Origin: an uncultured bacterium
GTDB lineage: Bacteria; Verrucomicrobiota; Kiritimatiellia; CAIKKV01; CAITUY01
Direction: 5' to 3'
DNA: 37,876 nucleotides
Assembly (NCBI GenBank): GCA_903908715.1
Contig: CAIVSY010000039.1
Coordinates: 1 to 37,876, forward strand
Below are positions 17,510 to 25,704 of the stretch, one piece after another; the first letter of the stretch is position 1, and each line of letters begins with the position of its first letter. The notes beneath the pieces are model-generated. The model was not told where the DNA came from, did no database searches, and saw only the letters and a list, made by a program, of their open reading frames with translations. The position numbers were made by a program, and so were the translations under genes.

Positions 17510-18274
17510 CTATTGCCGTTTGTCCACAGGGCGGATTTCAATCTTGTCCGCGTCTTTGGGAATCTCACAGGTGAACACGGCATCGCTGATCCTGTCCACA
17601 ACCTCAAGCTTGAGCAATTGCATCGTGTATTGCGGCTCGCCGGGCAGTCGCTTGTAGGTGATCACCATTTTGCGGGCCACCGGCTTGTCACCGGCCGTGA
17701 TCCACATCTGCCAATCAACGGTGTCACCGGTGAATGCCAGGTGATGGCACTGCTCTTCCCCCGCACCACTCAGCCCGATGTACTGGATGGCCGTACATCC
17801 GGCGGTCATTGTCTTGTAGACATCCGCGGAAAGGAGATCGGCGGCCGGCATGCTCATGCCGTATTTCTCCTGGAGCAGGTCAATCGCCTGATCGATCGTG
17901 CCCGGATCCGGAAGCTGGGCGTAGACGTTCTTGTCCCTGTCCAGCACCGTCAGGGTCTTCCCGTCCTTCCAGAGCGTCCGATGAGTCACGTCTCCGGTGG
18001 TCTCGGCCTTGAGCCTGTCGGGACGCGCCACCGTCAATTCCCGGATATGGGAGTATTGAAGTTTCCTGCCGTCCGTCTGCACATCGTCGATGCTATCCGT
18101 CAAGCGGAACACCGCAGCCTTCACCTGCTGATTGCGCTCGCTCAGTTGACGCAACACCACATCCGCCTCGGGATCGATTGTCAATGCCGGATCCGTCGCC
18201 TGCGCAAACCCCACGCCGGCAGCGGCAATACCCCAGAGGGCGCACAGCCTTGCGATAAACCCGGAACTCCTCAT
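17510..18274 (-). CDS. DUF2092 periplasmic protein
   Basis: A 254-residue protein with a signal peptide (ending GFAQA) and the DUF2092 layout: DPEADVVLRQLSE at the start of the mature part, then VFRLTDSIDDV, RPDRLKAETTGD, and WKDGKTLTVLDRDKNVYAQLP. The fold is related to LolA/LppX-like lipid-binding beta-sheets, so binding a hydrophobic ligand is a family-level hypothesis. GAGGGG is 6 nt before the ATG. It lies 42 bases upstream of the repeat-protein gene and is the first gene of the envelope block after the 30-residue mini-gene. Confidence 0.82.
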   Translation of the reverse strand: MRSSGFIARLCALWGIAAAGVGFAQATDPALTIDPEADVVLRQLSERNQQVKAAVFRLTDSIDDVQTDGRKLQYSHIRELTVARPDRLKAETTGDVTHRTLWKDGKTLTVLDRDKNVYAQLPDPGTIDQAIDLLQEKYGMSMPAADLLSADVYKTMTAGCTAIQYIGLSGAGEEQCHHLAFTGDTVDWQMWITAGDKPVARKMVITYKRLPGEPQYTMQLLKLEVVDRISDAVFTCEIPKDADKIEIRPVDKRQ

Positions 18275-18360
18275 GACGCCCCCTCAAGGACAGGCAGAAT
18301 CGTTCGTTGCAGCGTGTCTTGCGAACTCATAGTCTTTGTCTTTCCATCCGCCACTTATGA

Positions 18361-18453
18361 TTATGCTTCACACATCCGCACAATCCGGTTCACGGGGCCG
18401 CGGAGCAGGACATACGGCACCACGGCCAGAACCAGCACCGTTATCGTATGCAT
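18361..18453 (-). CDS. 30-residue membrane mini-protein, paralogous to the C-terminus of the gene at 23959-24342
   Basis: An ATG with AGGAGG 6 nt upstream opens a 30-codon frame that encodes a single hydrophobic helix and the tail PYVLLRGPVNRIVR. This matches the last residues of the protein at 23959-24342 (PYVLLRGPANRIAR). The longer in-frame reading from 18588 crosses the end of the sulfatase gene and lacks a good start. The excellent ribosome-binding site argues that the mini-ORF is translated, but it could be a remnant of a duplicated gene whose front was lost. It follows the sulfatase gene by about 90 bases. Confidence 0.55.
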   Translation of the reverse strand: MHTITVLVLAVVPYVLLRGPVNRIVRMCEA

Positions 18454-18544
18454 CGCTTCCTCCTGACCGGTCGCGATCATCTGTATATTTGGCTGCTTGG
18501 TAATAATGTTCTTCTCAGCAGTTTGGATCCTTTGTTTCTTCTGC

Positions 18545-20173
18545 TTAACCCTTCTTCGGCGGAGTGAACATGGCTTTGTCCTGCCCAATCTCCTCGCGGA
18601 TCAGATCGTTGAGCTTCTGGTTCATGGACGACAGCAAGGCTTCGTCGTACTTGGGATGGGACGGGCTGGCCAGGTTATCCATTTCCTCAGGATCCATCAG
18701 CAGGTCGTAGAGGGCGACGTCGTTGTCGGCCAGCAACTGCTGGACCGATGCCGGCAGGTTGTAGTGACCCATCCCGAAGTAACGGACCAGCTTGTAACGG
18801 CCGTCGAATATGCCGCGGAACAACTCGCGCTTTTCAAGGTTCGGCACGCCAATCTCTTTGACAAGACCTTTGAACGCCTCCATGCCGCGATGGAACTCCT
18901 GGCCGGCCTGGTGGGCAGCCATGTCAAACACCTTGGGCGCGTTGCGGCTGAACCACTCTGCGTCGATGGTGGCGATCATATCGTAGGTCATCAGGCTCCC
19001 CTTGCCGGGTTTGGCACTGCTGCCGCGGGGCCCGACAGAAGCGGGATCGCGCACCACGCCCGAGAGGTCATGGCCTTTCAGGAGCGGGTAGCGCTTCCGC
19101 TGTTCGGCCTCCGACAGGCCGGCAAACGCCAGGATCGTGGGCACCAGATCGAGATGCGATCCCACCGCATCCGTCCGGTTTGCGCCGGGGTGGCGGGGAT
19201 CGGCGATCACCAACGGCACGTTGACGGTCTCCTGAAACGCCACACTGCCCTTCTGGCGCAGGTGATGGGCACCACCCTGCTCGCCGTGATCCGCCGTGAA
19301 AATGACGATCGTGTTGTCCGCCTGACCGCTTGCTTCCAGCGCATCCAGAACCGCTCCGATGTACCGGTCCACGTCGAGATGGCAGTTGAGGTAGTAGTTG
19401 ACATGGTTGTGCCACATATCCCGGCGCTCCATTGGTATCCGGCCATAATAAATGTCGCACAGGTGCATATAACCGCGCACTGCCGCCGGCTGCCCCTTCA
19501 GGTCGTCAAAGAAGGAGGCCGGCAAGGTCGTCTGCCATTTCTGGCGGTAGAGCGGCGTATCGGGTGCGTCAAAGATTGGGAACATTCCCTTGGACTGGAC
19601 CGTCCCTTTGCTATCGGTGTCGAAAAACATCACATCGTGAGGATTGACGAAGTTCACGGTCATGAACCAGGGTTTAGTCGTGGCGACCTCAGGGGCGCGC
19701 TTCGCCAGCCATTCGACGGCCTCACCCGCAATCTTAGGATCTTTCGTTACCCCATCCATGGGCCCGCCTTGCACATCGCCCCAATCCTGGTACTCGGAGA
19801 AGCCGTAGGGCTCCATCGCTTCACGGGAGCCCTTCGCTGGGAACTCCGAGAGGTGCCACTTGCCTTTGAAGACGGTGTGGTAGCCCAGATCACGCAGCAT
19901 ATGCCCGATGGTGGGCAACGAGCGCGGATCGGCCTTCATATCGTCGATCCAGGCGAAGTTGGTATTATCGAACATGCGGGTGTGCGGCGTATGCTGCCCG
20001 GTGTACATCACCGAGCGGGACGGCGTGCACACGGTCGTGGTGCAGTGGTGGTTGTTGAATGTGACGCCCCGGGCGCGAATGCGATCCCGGTTGGGCAGGG
20101 CAAATTCCGCCGGCATGGGCTGGTGGGCATATTCCTGATCGGTCACAATCATCAGAATGTTGGGCTTGGTCAT
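18545..20173 (-). CDS. Cys-type sulfatase (family S1)
   Basis: The 542-residue protein is a type I sulfatase. CTPSR at residues 49-53 is the CxPxR motif in which Cys49 is converted to formylglycine. Other signatures are PNILMIVTDQEY (metal-binding Asp in the first strand), FKGKWHL, and FTADHGEQGG with the metal-binding Asp and His. It begins PNILMIV directly after MTK, so no signal peptide is present and a cytoplasmic location is predicted. Such enzymes cleave sulfate esters of sugars or aryl compounds; the substrate is not evident. AAGGAG is 8 nt before the ATG. The gene lies in line with the larger sulfatase and the maturase upstream. Confidence 0.93.
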   Translation of the reverse strand: MTKPNILMIVTDQEYAHQPMPAEFALPNRDRIRARGVTFNNHHCTTTVCTPSRSVMYTGQHTPHTRMFDNTNFAWIDDMKADPRSLPTIGHMLRDLGYHTVFKGKWHLSEFPAKGSREAMEPYGFSEYQDWGDVQGGPMDGVTKDPKIAGEAVEWLAKRAPEVATTKPWFMTVNFVNPHDVMFFDTDSKGTVQSKGMFPIFDAPDTPLYRQKWQTTLPASFFDDLKGQPAAVRGYMHLCDIYYGRIPMERRDMWHNHVNYYLNCHLDVDRYIGAVLDALEASGQADNTIVIFTADHGEQGGAHHLRQKGSVAFQETVNVPLVIADPRHPGANRTDAVGSHLDLVPTILAFAGLSEAEQRKRYPLLKGHDLSGVVRDPASVGPRGSSAKPGKGSLMTYDMIATIDAEWFSRNAPKVFDMAAHQAGQEFHRGMEAFKGLVKEIGVPNLEKRELFRGIFDGRYKLVRYFGMGHYNLPASVQQLLADNDVALYDLLMDPEEMDNLASPSHPKYDEALLSSMNQKLNDLIREEIGQDKAMFTPPKKG

Positions 20174-20205
20174 GATTTATTCTCCTTTTAAAATGAGGCT
20201 GCTTG

Positions 20206-20244
20206 GATTCATATGTTACTGCCGGTTAACCTCCGGCATGAATC
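20206..20244 (-). promoter_or_regulatory. two-tier inverted repeat between the sulfatase genes
   Basis: Outer arms GATTCA and TGAATC enclose inner arms TGCCGG and CCGGCA with loop TTAACCT. It lies in the 165-base gap between the two sulfatase genes, about 33 nt upstream of the second sulfatase's start codon. A short U-rich stretch (TTTTAAAA) follows on the minus strand. It could be a weak terminator, an mRNA-processing site or an operator; none is proven. Confidence 0.4.
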
Positions 20245-20338
20245 ATGTTCAAAACATCAGTCTGCGCATCCTCCCCTCTCAAACCGGCCACCCGGCCCGC
20301 CCCCTTCAGGGCAAGACAGCCGGATCCCGTACTACATC

Positions 20339-22714
20339 TTACTGCCGCGCCATGGCGATACGAATGGCATCTTCCGGTTTGATCAGATGATCTGCAGCCT
20401 CCGCCGCATCGGCGATTGCCAGCTGAACCCCTCTGACCTGCCCGTTAAATGCATTTCCCTGCGGACCATAATCCGGAGATACCGGAGCTCCGGTATCTTC
20501 GCCGACATCGCAACCGTCGTCGGCGGAGAAGACCATCGCCTGCGTCATAGGCAGATCCGTTTCCCCCACCTTCTGGCCATCGGTAAAGAGCGTCACCTTG
20601 CCGCCCTTCCCCATGCCGCCACCGGCGTAGGCGAACTCCATGCGTACCTGATGATCGCCGGCCGGGATCTTGTCCTTAGATTCGGCAAAGAAGTGCTTCA
20701 CGCCGCCCAGATTGTAGCAATACTTCAGTTTCCCGCCTTTGGCGTACAGACTCCAGCCGCCGATGTTGGCGCCTTGAGCGATAATAACCCCCTCCGCACC
20801 TTCCTTGGGCACCGTAATCTCCGCCGTCACAGCGTGGGACTTATTTTTAAGATTGAGGACGCAGTTTTCAGAAAGGCGCCCCATTCCTCCGAACAGTAGC
20901 TGGGTTTTCCCCGAGATCAGCACCGGACGTCCGGCAAGATCGGGGTTCATCTTCTCAGCCACCCGATCGTCAATGGGCAGCACTTTGTAACGCGTCGCCT
21001 CAATCAGCCAAAGACGCTGCAGCTCGTGCAGTTTCTCCGGCATTTCCTTGGACAGATCCTTCGCCTGGCTCCAGTCCTTCGTGGTGTCATAGAGTTCCCA
21101 GACATCGTCGTCCAGAGGCACGGTCTTCCGTCCGACAAGAATCCACGGCGTACCATGTTTTGTTACCGCCGCCCACCCCTTATGGTAGATGCCGCGGTTG
21201 CCGAACATTTCGAAGTACTGCGTCTCGTGCTGATCGGCTGCTTTGCCATCATTGAACGCATAGAGCATACTCGTTCCCTCAATCGGGTCCTGCGCAATGC
21301 CGTCCACAGATTCCGGCTCAGGAATCCCCGCCGCTTCGAGAATGGTCGGTGCGACATCAATGACGTGACTGAACTGCGAACGGATTTCGCCCTTGGCCTT
21401 AATGCCCTTGGGCCAGTGCACGATCGTGCCGTTGCGCGTGCCGCCCCAGTGCGAGGCGACTTGCTTGGTCCACTGGTAGGGGGTGTTCATGGCGTGCGCC
21501 CAGCCCACGGCGTAGTGGTTGTACGATTCCGGGCCACCCAGTTTGTCAAGGCGCTCGGTGAGGAATTCCGGTGTCTCGATCGCGCCAAGGCCGTTGAAGT
21601 TGAGCATCTCGTTGAAGGTGCCGTTTAGCGTTCCTTCGGCGGACGCGCCGTTATCGCCAATGATGTAGTAAACGAGCGTGTCGTCTAAAATGCCGAGATT
21701 CTTCATTCCGTCTAGCATCCGGCCCACGTGGTGGTCGGTGTATTCCATAAATCCGGCATAGACTTCCATCTGACGTCGCAGCACAGGCTTGAGCGTCTCA
21801 GGCATGTCGTCCCAGGCCGGTATCTCGGCATGGCGAGGTGTGAGCTGGCAATCCGCCGGAATGACTCCGAGCTTTTTCTGCCGGGCAAAGGTTTCTTCAC
21901 GCAACTTGTCCCAGCCCTGATCAAATTTTCCCTTGTACTTGTCGGCCCATTCCTTCGGAACATGATGAGGGGCGTGAGTTGCTCCGGGAGCAAAGTAGAC
22001 AAAGAACGGTTTGTCGGGTGCCAGAGCCTTCTGCTGTGATATCCACGCCATGGCCTTGTCGGTCATGTCGGCCATAAAATGATACCCTTCTTCAGGGGTC
22101 TTTTTCGGCTCGACCGGCGTAGTTCCTTCGTAAATCGTTGGATACCACTGGTTTGCCTCTCCGCCGATAAATCCGTAGAAATGTTCAAAGCCTCCGCCGC
22201 CCGTCGGCCAGGCGTCAAAGGGTCCCGCCGGACTCGTCTGCCACACGGGCACCTCGTGGCACTTGCCGAACTGCGCGGTGCTGTACCCGTTGAGTTTGAG
22301 TGTCTTCGCCAGCGGCGACATGGAATTGGGCAACACCGAGGAGTATCCCGGCGCGCCGGTGGCGATCTCCGTGATCCCGCCCATGCCGCAGGAGTGGTGA
22401 TTTCGCCCGGTTAAAAGCGCCTGACGCGTCGGCGAACAGAGCGCGGTCGTGTGAAAGCGGTTGAATTTGAGACCATTTGCCGCCAGCTTCTCCGCTGCGG
22501 GCGTCTGGCAGGGGCCCCCGAAGGCGCTGGACGATCCGAACCCGGCATCATCAATCAACACAATCAGCACATTGGGCGCGCCCTTGGGCGGACGCAATTG
22601 GGAAATGGGCGGGAACTTGCTGTCCGGATCCTTGGCATCATACGCGATGAACTTGGGTCTTTCCGTATTCCGCATCGGGATATGTGAACGGTGCTTCGTA
22701 TCTTGCGTACTCAT
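20339..22714 (-). CDS. large arylsulfatase (family S1, Cys-type)
   Basis: The 791-residue protein is a long S1 sulfatase. NVLIVLIDDAGFG carries the metal-binding Asp pair (55, 56), CSPTR at 93-97 is the formylglycine motif (Cys93), and TGRNHH, AQFGKCHE and IGDNGASAEG are typical later motifs. Residues ~610-780 add a C-terminal beta-rich domain seen in the long arylsulfatase group. Although many database relatives are called arylsulfatases, the natural substrate is unknown. There is no signal peptide. The start (22712-22714) is chosen for AAGGAG 6 nt upstream; the 90-codon upstream extension overlaps the maturase gene and is not protein-like. The gene begins 38 bases after the maturase stop. 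Confidence 0.92.
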   Translation of the reverse strand: MSTQDTKHRSHIPMRNTERPKFIAYDAKDPDSKFPPISQLRPPKGAPNVLIVLIDDAGFGSSSAFGGPCQTPAAEKLAANGLKFNRFHTTALCSPTRQALLTGRNHHSCGMGGITEIATGAPGYSSVLPNSMSPLAKTLKLNGYSTAQFGKCHEVPVWQTSPAGPFDAWPTGGGGFEHFYGFIGGEANQWYPTIYEGTTPVEPKKTPEEGYHFMADMTDKAMAWISQQKALAPDKPFFVYFAPGATHAPHHVPKEWADKYKGKFDQGWDKLREETFARQKKLGVIPADCQLTPRHAEIPAWDDMPETLKPVLRRQMEVYAGFMEYTDHHVGRMLDGMKNLGILDDTLVYYIIGDNGASAEGTLNGTFNEMLNFNGLGAIETPEFLTERLDKLGGPESYNHYAVGWAHAMNTPYQWTKQVASHWGGTRNGTIVHWPKGIKAKGEIRSQFSHVIDVAPTILEAAGIPEPESVDGIAQDPIEGTSMLYAFNDGKAADQHETQYFEMFGNRGIYHKGWAAVTKHGTPWILVGRKTVPLDDDVWELYDTTKDWSQAKDLSKEMPEKLHELQRLWLIEATRYKVLPIDDRVAEKMNPDLAGRPVLISGKTQLLFGGMGRLSENCVLNLKNKSHAVTAEITVPKEGAEGVIIAQGANIGGWSLYAKGGKLKYCYNLGGVKHFFAESKDKIPAGDHQVRMEFAYAGGGMGKGGKVTLFTDGQKVGETDLPMTQAMVFSADDGCDVGEDTGAPVSPDYGPQGNAFNGQVRGVQLAIADAAEAADHLIKPEDAIRIAMARQ

Positions 22715-22752
22715 CTGTGCTCCTTCTTTGTCCTTCTGGTTATTTTCTCGTT

Positions 22753-23955
22753 CTATTGCCCGTCTTTTACCGGTTTTCCAACCTGTACATTCATGATCTC
22801 GTCCGCATACCGGCCGCTCTTCAGCAGGCCGGCCATCGTCTTCATCGGCTGCTCCGTGTGCGCGAAGAATGCCGTTAATCCCGCGCAGAGCCAGTTCAGG
22901 CCCGGCTCGCCATCGGCCGTCGTCAACACCCGGTTCTTCGGGCACTCGCCATGGCAGGTGAAGAGCCACTGGCAGTCCCGGCACTGGCGCGGCAACGTCG
23001 CCGATTTCGCCTGCCCGAACGCCCGCTGGGCCGGTCCCGTCGCCATCCCCTCCAGCGATGACTCGAGGATGTTCCCGAGACGGTGCTTGGGCTCGACGAA
23101 ATGGTCGCAGGAATAAATGTCGCCGTTATGTTCCAGCGCCAGCGCATCCCCGCATACGGGGCGCAGGACGCATATCGAGGACACGCCGTTCACGTAGGAC
23201 GCCAGCACCGCGTCGAAAAACGGCACGAACACCGTGCCGACATCCCGCTTCACCCACTCGTCGAAGATGGCGTTCAGGAAACTTCCATATTCTTCGGAGG
23301 GCACGGTTCGCCCGGTAAGCGCGAGGCCGTCCTGGTTCCCGTCCGGGTTGTCGCGCTCGACGACCGGAATGAACTGGAAGAAGCGCGCGCCGAGCTCGTC
23401 GCGGAAGAACCGGTAAACCTCGAGCGGATACCGGCTGTTGGCGGCGTTGACGGTGCAGAGGATGTTGAACTCGACCTTGTGCTCCTGCATCAGGCGAATG
23501 GCCTTGACCACCTTGTCGAACGTGGGATTCCCGGCCTTGTCCTTGCGGTACACATCGTGCAGATGACGGGGGCCGTCCAGGCTGATCCCCACCAGGAACC
23601 GGTTGTCGCGAAGGAACCGGCACCAGTCCTCGTCGATCAGGATGCCGTTGGTCTGGAGCGTATTCTCCACCACCATGCCGGGCTTCATGTGCTTCGTTTC
23701 CGAGGCGATGACCTTGCGGAAGAAATCGAGCCCCATCAGGGTGGGCTCCCCGCCCTGCCAGGCAATGGACGGCTGGCCTGACCTGACCGTCTGGCGCACA
23801 TAGCGATCCATGACCCCCTCGCTCATCCGGAAGGTGCCCGCCGGGTAGAGCGCCGTCTTCTTCAGGAAAAAGCAGTACTCGCAGTCGAGGTTGCACTGGG
23901 CACCCGTCGGCTTCGCCATGACATGGAAGGCAGGAGGCATGGAGGGCGCGGTCAT
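22753..23955 (-). CDS. anaerobic sulfatase-maturating enzyme (radical SAM, SPASM domain)
   Basis: The 400-residue protein converts the active-site Cys of sulfatases to formylglycine without oxygen, using S-adenosylmethionine. The radical-SAM cluster motif is CNLDCEYC (Cys21, 25, 28). WQGGEP (about 66-71) and GISLDGP are typical of the family. The SPASM region holds Cys262, 268, 283, 325, 328, 334, 338 and 357, which would bind two auxiliary [4Fe-4S] clusters; Asp284 in CDHF corresponds to the catalytic base known in the Clostridium perfringens enzyme. It sits directly upstream of two Cys-type sulfatases, its presumed clients. No clear Shine-Dalgarno; it starts 3 bases after the preceding stop, suggesting coupling. 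It implies life with little or no oxygen. Confidence 0.95.
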   Translation of the reverse strand: MTAPSMPPAFHVMAKPTGAQCNLDCEYCFFLKKTALYPAGTFRMSEGVMDRYVRQTVRSGQPSIAWQGGEPTLMGLDFFRKVIASETKHMKPGMVVENTLQTNGILIDEDWCRFLRDNRFLVGISLDGPRHLHDVYRKDKAGNPTFDKVVKAIRLMQEHKVEFNILCTVNAANSRYPLEVYRFFRDELGARFFQFIPVVERDNPDGNQDGLALTGRTVPSEEYGSFLNAIFDEWVKRDVGTVFVPFFDAVLASYVNGVSSICVLRPVCGDALALEHNGDIYSCDHFVEPKHRLGNILESSLEGMATGPAQRAFGQAKSATLPRQCRDCQWLFTCHGECPKNRVLTTADGEPGLNWLCAGLTAFFAHTEQPMKTMAGLLKSGRYADEIMNVQVGKPVKDGQ

Positions 23956-23958
23956 GGA

Positions 23959-24342
23959 TTATTTCATGAAGAGTCGTGCAATCCTGTTCGCCGGGCCGCG
24001 CAACAGGACATAGGGGATAGCGGCCAGGAAGAGCGCTGTGATCAGCAACTCGCCCGGGTAAACCATATGATTGACCTTCACCTGATAGATGACGTCCAGG
24101 ATGATCGCGAGGATAAAGATCTTGCCGAAATGCTTCCAGCCGTCCCTGAGGAGTTCCTTGCGGTGTTCCGGACTCGTCGCCATCGCCCAGAAATAGGCCG
24201 GCTTGCCTTCCTTGGCATCCTTGACCCCGTTAAGGGTCGCGAAAATGACGGCCATCACCGGCTGCACGATCAACCGGAAATGCAACGGCCCATCGAACCG
24301 GGCCATCAAGTTCTCCACGATTCTATGCCAGATCTCTTCCAT
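23959..24342 (-). CDS. small three-TM membrane protein
   Basis: A 127-residue protein with hydrophobic segments at about 25-40, 72-90 and 97-117. The N-terminus (MEEIWHRIVENLMARFDGPLHFR) is amphipathic and the C-terminus ends PYVLLRGPANRIARLFMK. I do not recognise the family. The start has AAGGAG 8 nt upstream, overlapping the end of the DUF1622 gene. Its last ~30 residues are duplicated as the mini-ORF at 18361-18453, on the far side of the sulfatase genes. It is located between DUF1622 and the maturase, so it may be part of a membrane complex with the DUF202 and DUF1622 proteins. Confidence 0.7.
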   Translation of the reverse strand: MEEIWHRIVENLMARFDGPLHFRLIVQPVMAVIFATLNGVKDAKEGKPAYFWAMATSPEHRKELLRDGWKHFGKIFILAIILDVIYQVKVNHMVYPGELLITALFLAAIPYVLLRGPANRIARLFMK

Positions 24343-24343
24343 A

Positions 24344-24709
24344 TCACGGCTCCTTTGTGGCTTGTTTTGACACCTGCCACGGCCAGCAACCTTCGATTTC
24401 CACCGCAATCGACCAGCCCAGAACGATTCGCACGACGATCAGCAGCCCCAGGGAAAGCACCCCTTCCCGGGTCGGCTCAATGATGACCGTGCGGATGATA
24501 TCGGCGGCGACCAGGAACTCCAGCCCCAGCAACAACGCTCGACCCATGTAGCGCTTCAGATGTTCGTAGGCATCCTTCCGATGCTGTCCGAAATGCATGG
24601 CAGACCGGATCATCGCGTGGGCAAAGGCCAACCCGATTACGGCCACGCCAACGATCTCAAGCGCCTGCGCCACATACGCAATGGCCATGATGACGTCCTG
24701 ATGTTGCAT
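24344..24709 (-). CDS. DUF1622 membrane protein
   Basis: A 121-residue protein with three hydrophobic segments and the DUF1622 signature GRALLLGLEFLVAADIIRTV at about residues 55-75, followed by VLSLGLLIVVRIVLGWSIAVEIEG. The function of DUF1622 is unknown; members are inner-membrane. It starts 2 bases after the DUF202 gene's stop without its own Shine-Dalgarno, implying translational coupling, and ends just before the next small membrane protein. Confidence 0.85.
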   Translation of the reverse strand: MQHQDVIMAIAYVAQALEIVGVAVIGLAFAHAMIRSAMHFGQHRKDAYEHLKRYMGRALLLGLEFLVAADIIRTVIIEPTREGVLSLGLLIVVRIVLGWSIAVEIEGCWPWQVSKQATKEP

Positions 24710-24711
24710 GA

Positions 24712-25158
24712 CTAAAGAATCTCGTGGTTTATCAGAATCGTGACAAAGAGGAACAGTCCCAGCATCCCCACCAGGGCGCCGATCACCAGGGAGGAATCAC
24801 CCCGCACCCGGTACTCCTTTCCGCTCATCTCGTTCAGTTGCCGGGCCGTCTTGAAGTATTCGAAGGTCCCCATCACGATAGACGCCGTGCCCAGGAAAAT
24901 CAGGGTCAGGCCAAGGCGCCGCGGACCCTGCTCATGCATCAGCGAGAGCCTGGACGTCGAGGCGGCTGTCGTTACGGCCGCCTGGAGCACCTTGTGTATG
25001 GTGAATCCGAAACTGATCAGCGACGTGCCGGTGCGAACCCATGCCATCATGGTCCGGCTGGCCGCCATGGCGGTTCGCCGCACCGCAAGGTCCGTTCGCT
25101 CACCAGCCAATTGGTTGGCCGTCACAGGGGCGCCAACGGCTCCTGTCTCTGTCGTCAT
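24712..25158 (-). CDS. DUF202 (YidH-like) membrane protein
   Basis: A 148-residue protein with the DUF202 pattern: GERTDLAVRRTAMAASRTMMAWVRTGTSLISFGF at about residues 19-52, then two further hydrophobic segments (near 80-100 and 125-145). Family members are small inner-membrane proteins of unknown role. GGAGG is 5 nt before the ATG. It is the first of five tightly packed genes that lead into the maturase and sulfatases, and follows the lone receiver gene by 28 bases. Confidence 0.85.
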   Translation of the reverse strand: MTTETGAVGAPVTANQLAGERTDLAVRRTAMAASRTMMAWVRTGTSLISFGFTIHKVLQAAVTTAASTSRLSLMHEQGPRRLGLTLIFLGTASIVMGTFEYFKTARQLNEMSGKEYRVRGDSSLVIGALVGMLGLFLFVTILINHEIL

Positions 25159-25186
25159 CGCTCCCTCCCCTCACCTGGTATGCCAT

Positions 25187-25603
25187 TCACGTTTTCTCCT
25201 CCGTTCTACTTAACGCCCACTCGATGGCGTCAATGAGCGCCTGATCATCCACCGGCTTCCGGAAGTAGGCGATGGCGCCAGCCCGCTTGGCCTGGGCCCG
25301 GGCCTCCGGAGTGTCGTAGGCCGTGACAAAAATGACCGATACGCGCGTGCCCGCCTCGCGAAGCCTGGCGTGAAGTTCAATGCCCGTCATCCCATGCATC
25401 TTCACGTCCGTGACGATACAGGATCCGTCCGGAGGCATACCGGCTTCCAGAAATTCGCGCGCATTGACAAAGCTCCGCACGTGGATACCGGAAGAAATGA
25501 GCAGGCGCTCAAGCGCGACGCGCACACCCGCGTCGTCGTCGATGACATAGACCACGGCGCGCTCCCTGGTATCCGCGCGGACCGGACGATTCGCCTGCTT
25601 CAT
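25187..25603 (-). CDS. single-domain response regulator
   Basis: A 138-residue protein made of one receiver domain: acidic pocket IDDD (22-24), phospho-acceptor Asp66 in VTDVKMHG, switch Thr94 in VTAYD, and Lys116 in FRKPVDD. There is no output domain. The ATG at 25603 is only 1 nt from GGGAGG; an in-frame GTG about 16 codons later with AGGGAG 6 nt before it is an alternative start. It lies about 100 bases after the FixJ-like regulator gene, so it may be a phosphate sink or partner for the kinase at 26334-28556. Confidence 0.85.
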   Translation of the reverse strand: MKQANRPVRADTRERAVVYVIDDDAGVRVALERLLISSGIHVRSFVNAREFLEAGMPPDGSCIVTDVKMHGMTGIELHARLREAGTRVSVIFVTAYDTPEARAQAKRAGAIAYFRKPVDDQALIDAIEWALSRTEEKT

Positions 25604-25704
25604 GCCTCCCGTCTAGCATGTTGCCGCGCGGGAACGCTATTGGACCTTGGACCAACACAACCGGGGAAGACGTCAGGATCGCCCCGTCCGGCCAGCGCTG
25701 GCGC

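Noticed and set aside
18497-20191. Plus-strand ORF of 564 codons opposite the sulfatase gene
   Set aside because: It is the antisense of an unmistakable sulfatase; long open antisense frames are expected in GC-rich coding DNA, and the translation is rich in His/Arg/Val without domain motifs.
22715-22984. 90-codon N-terminal extension of the large sulfatase
   Set aside because: It overlaps the maturase gene in another frame, and AAGGAG at 6 nt marks the ATG at 22714.
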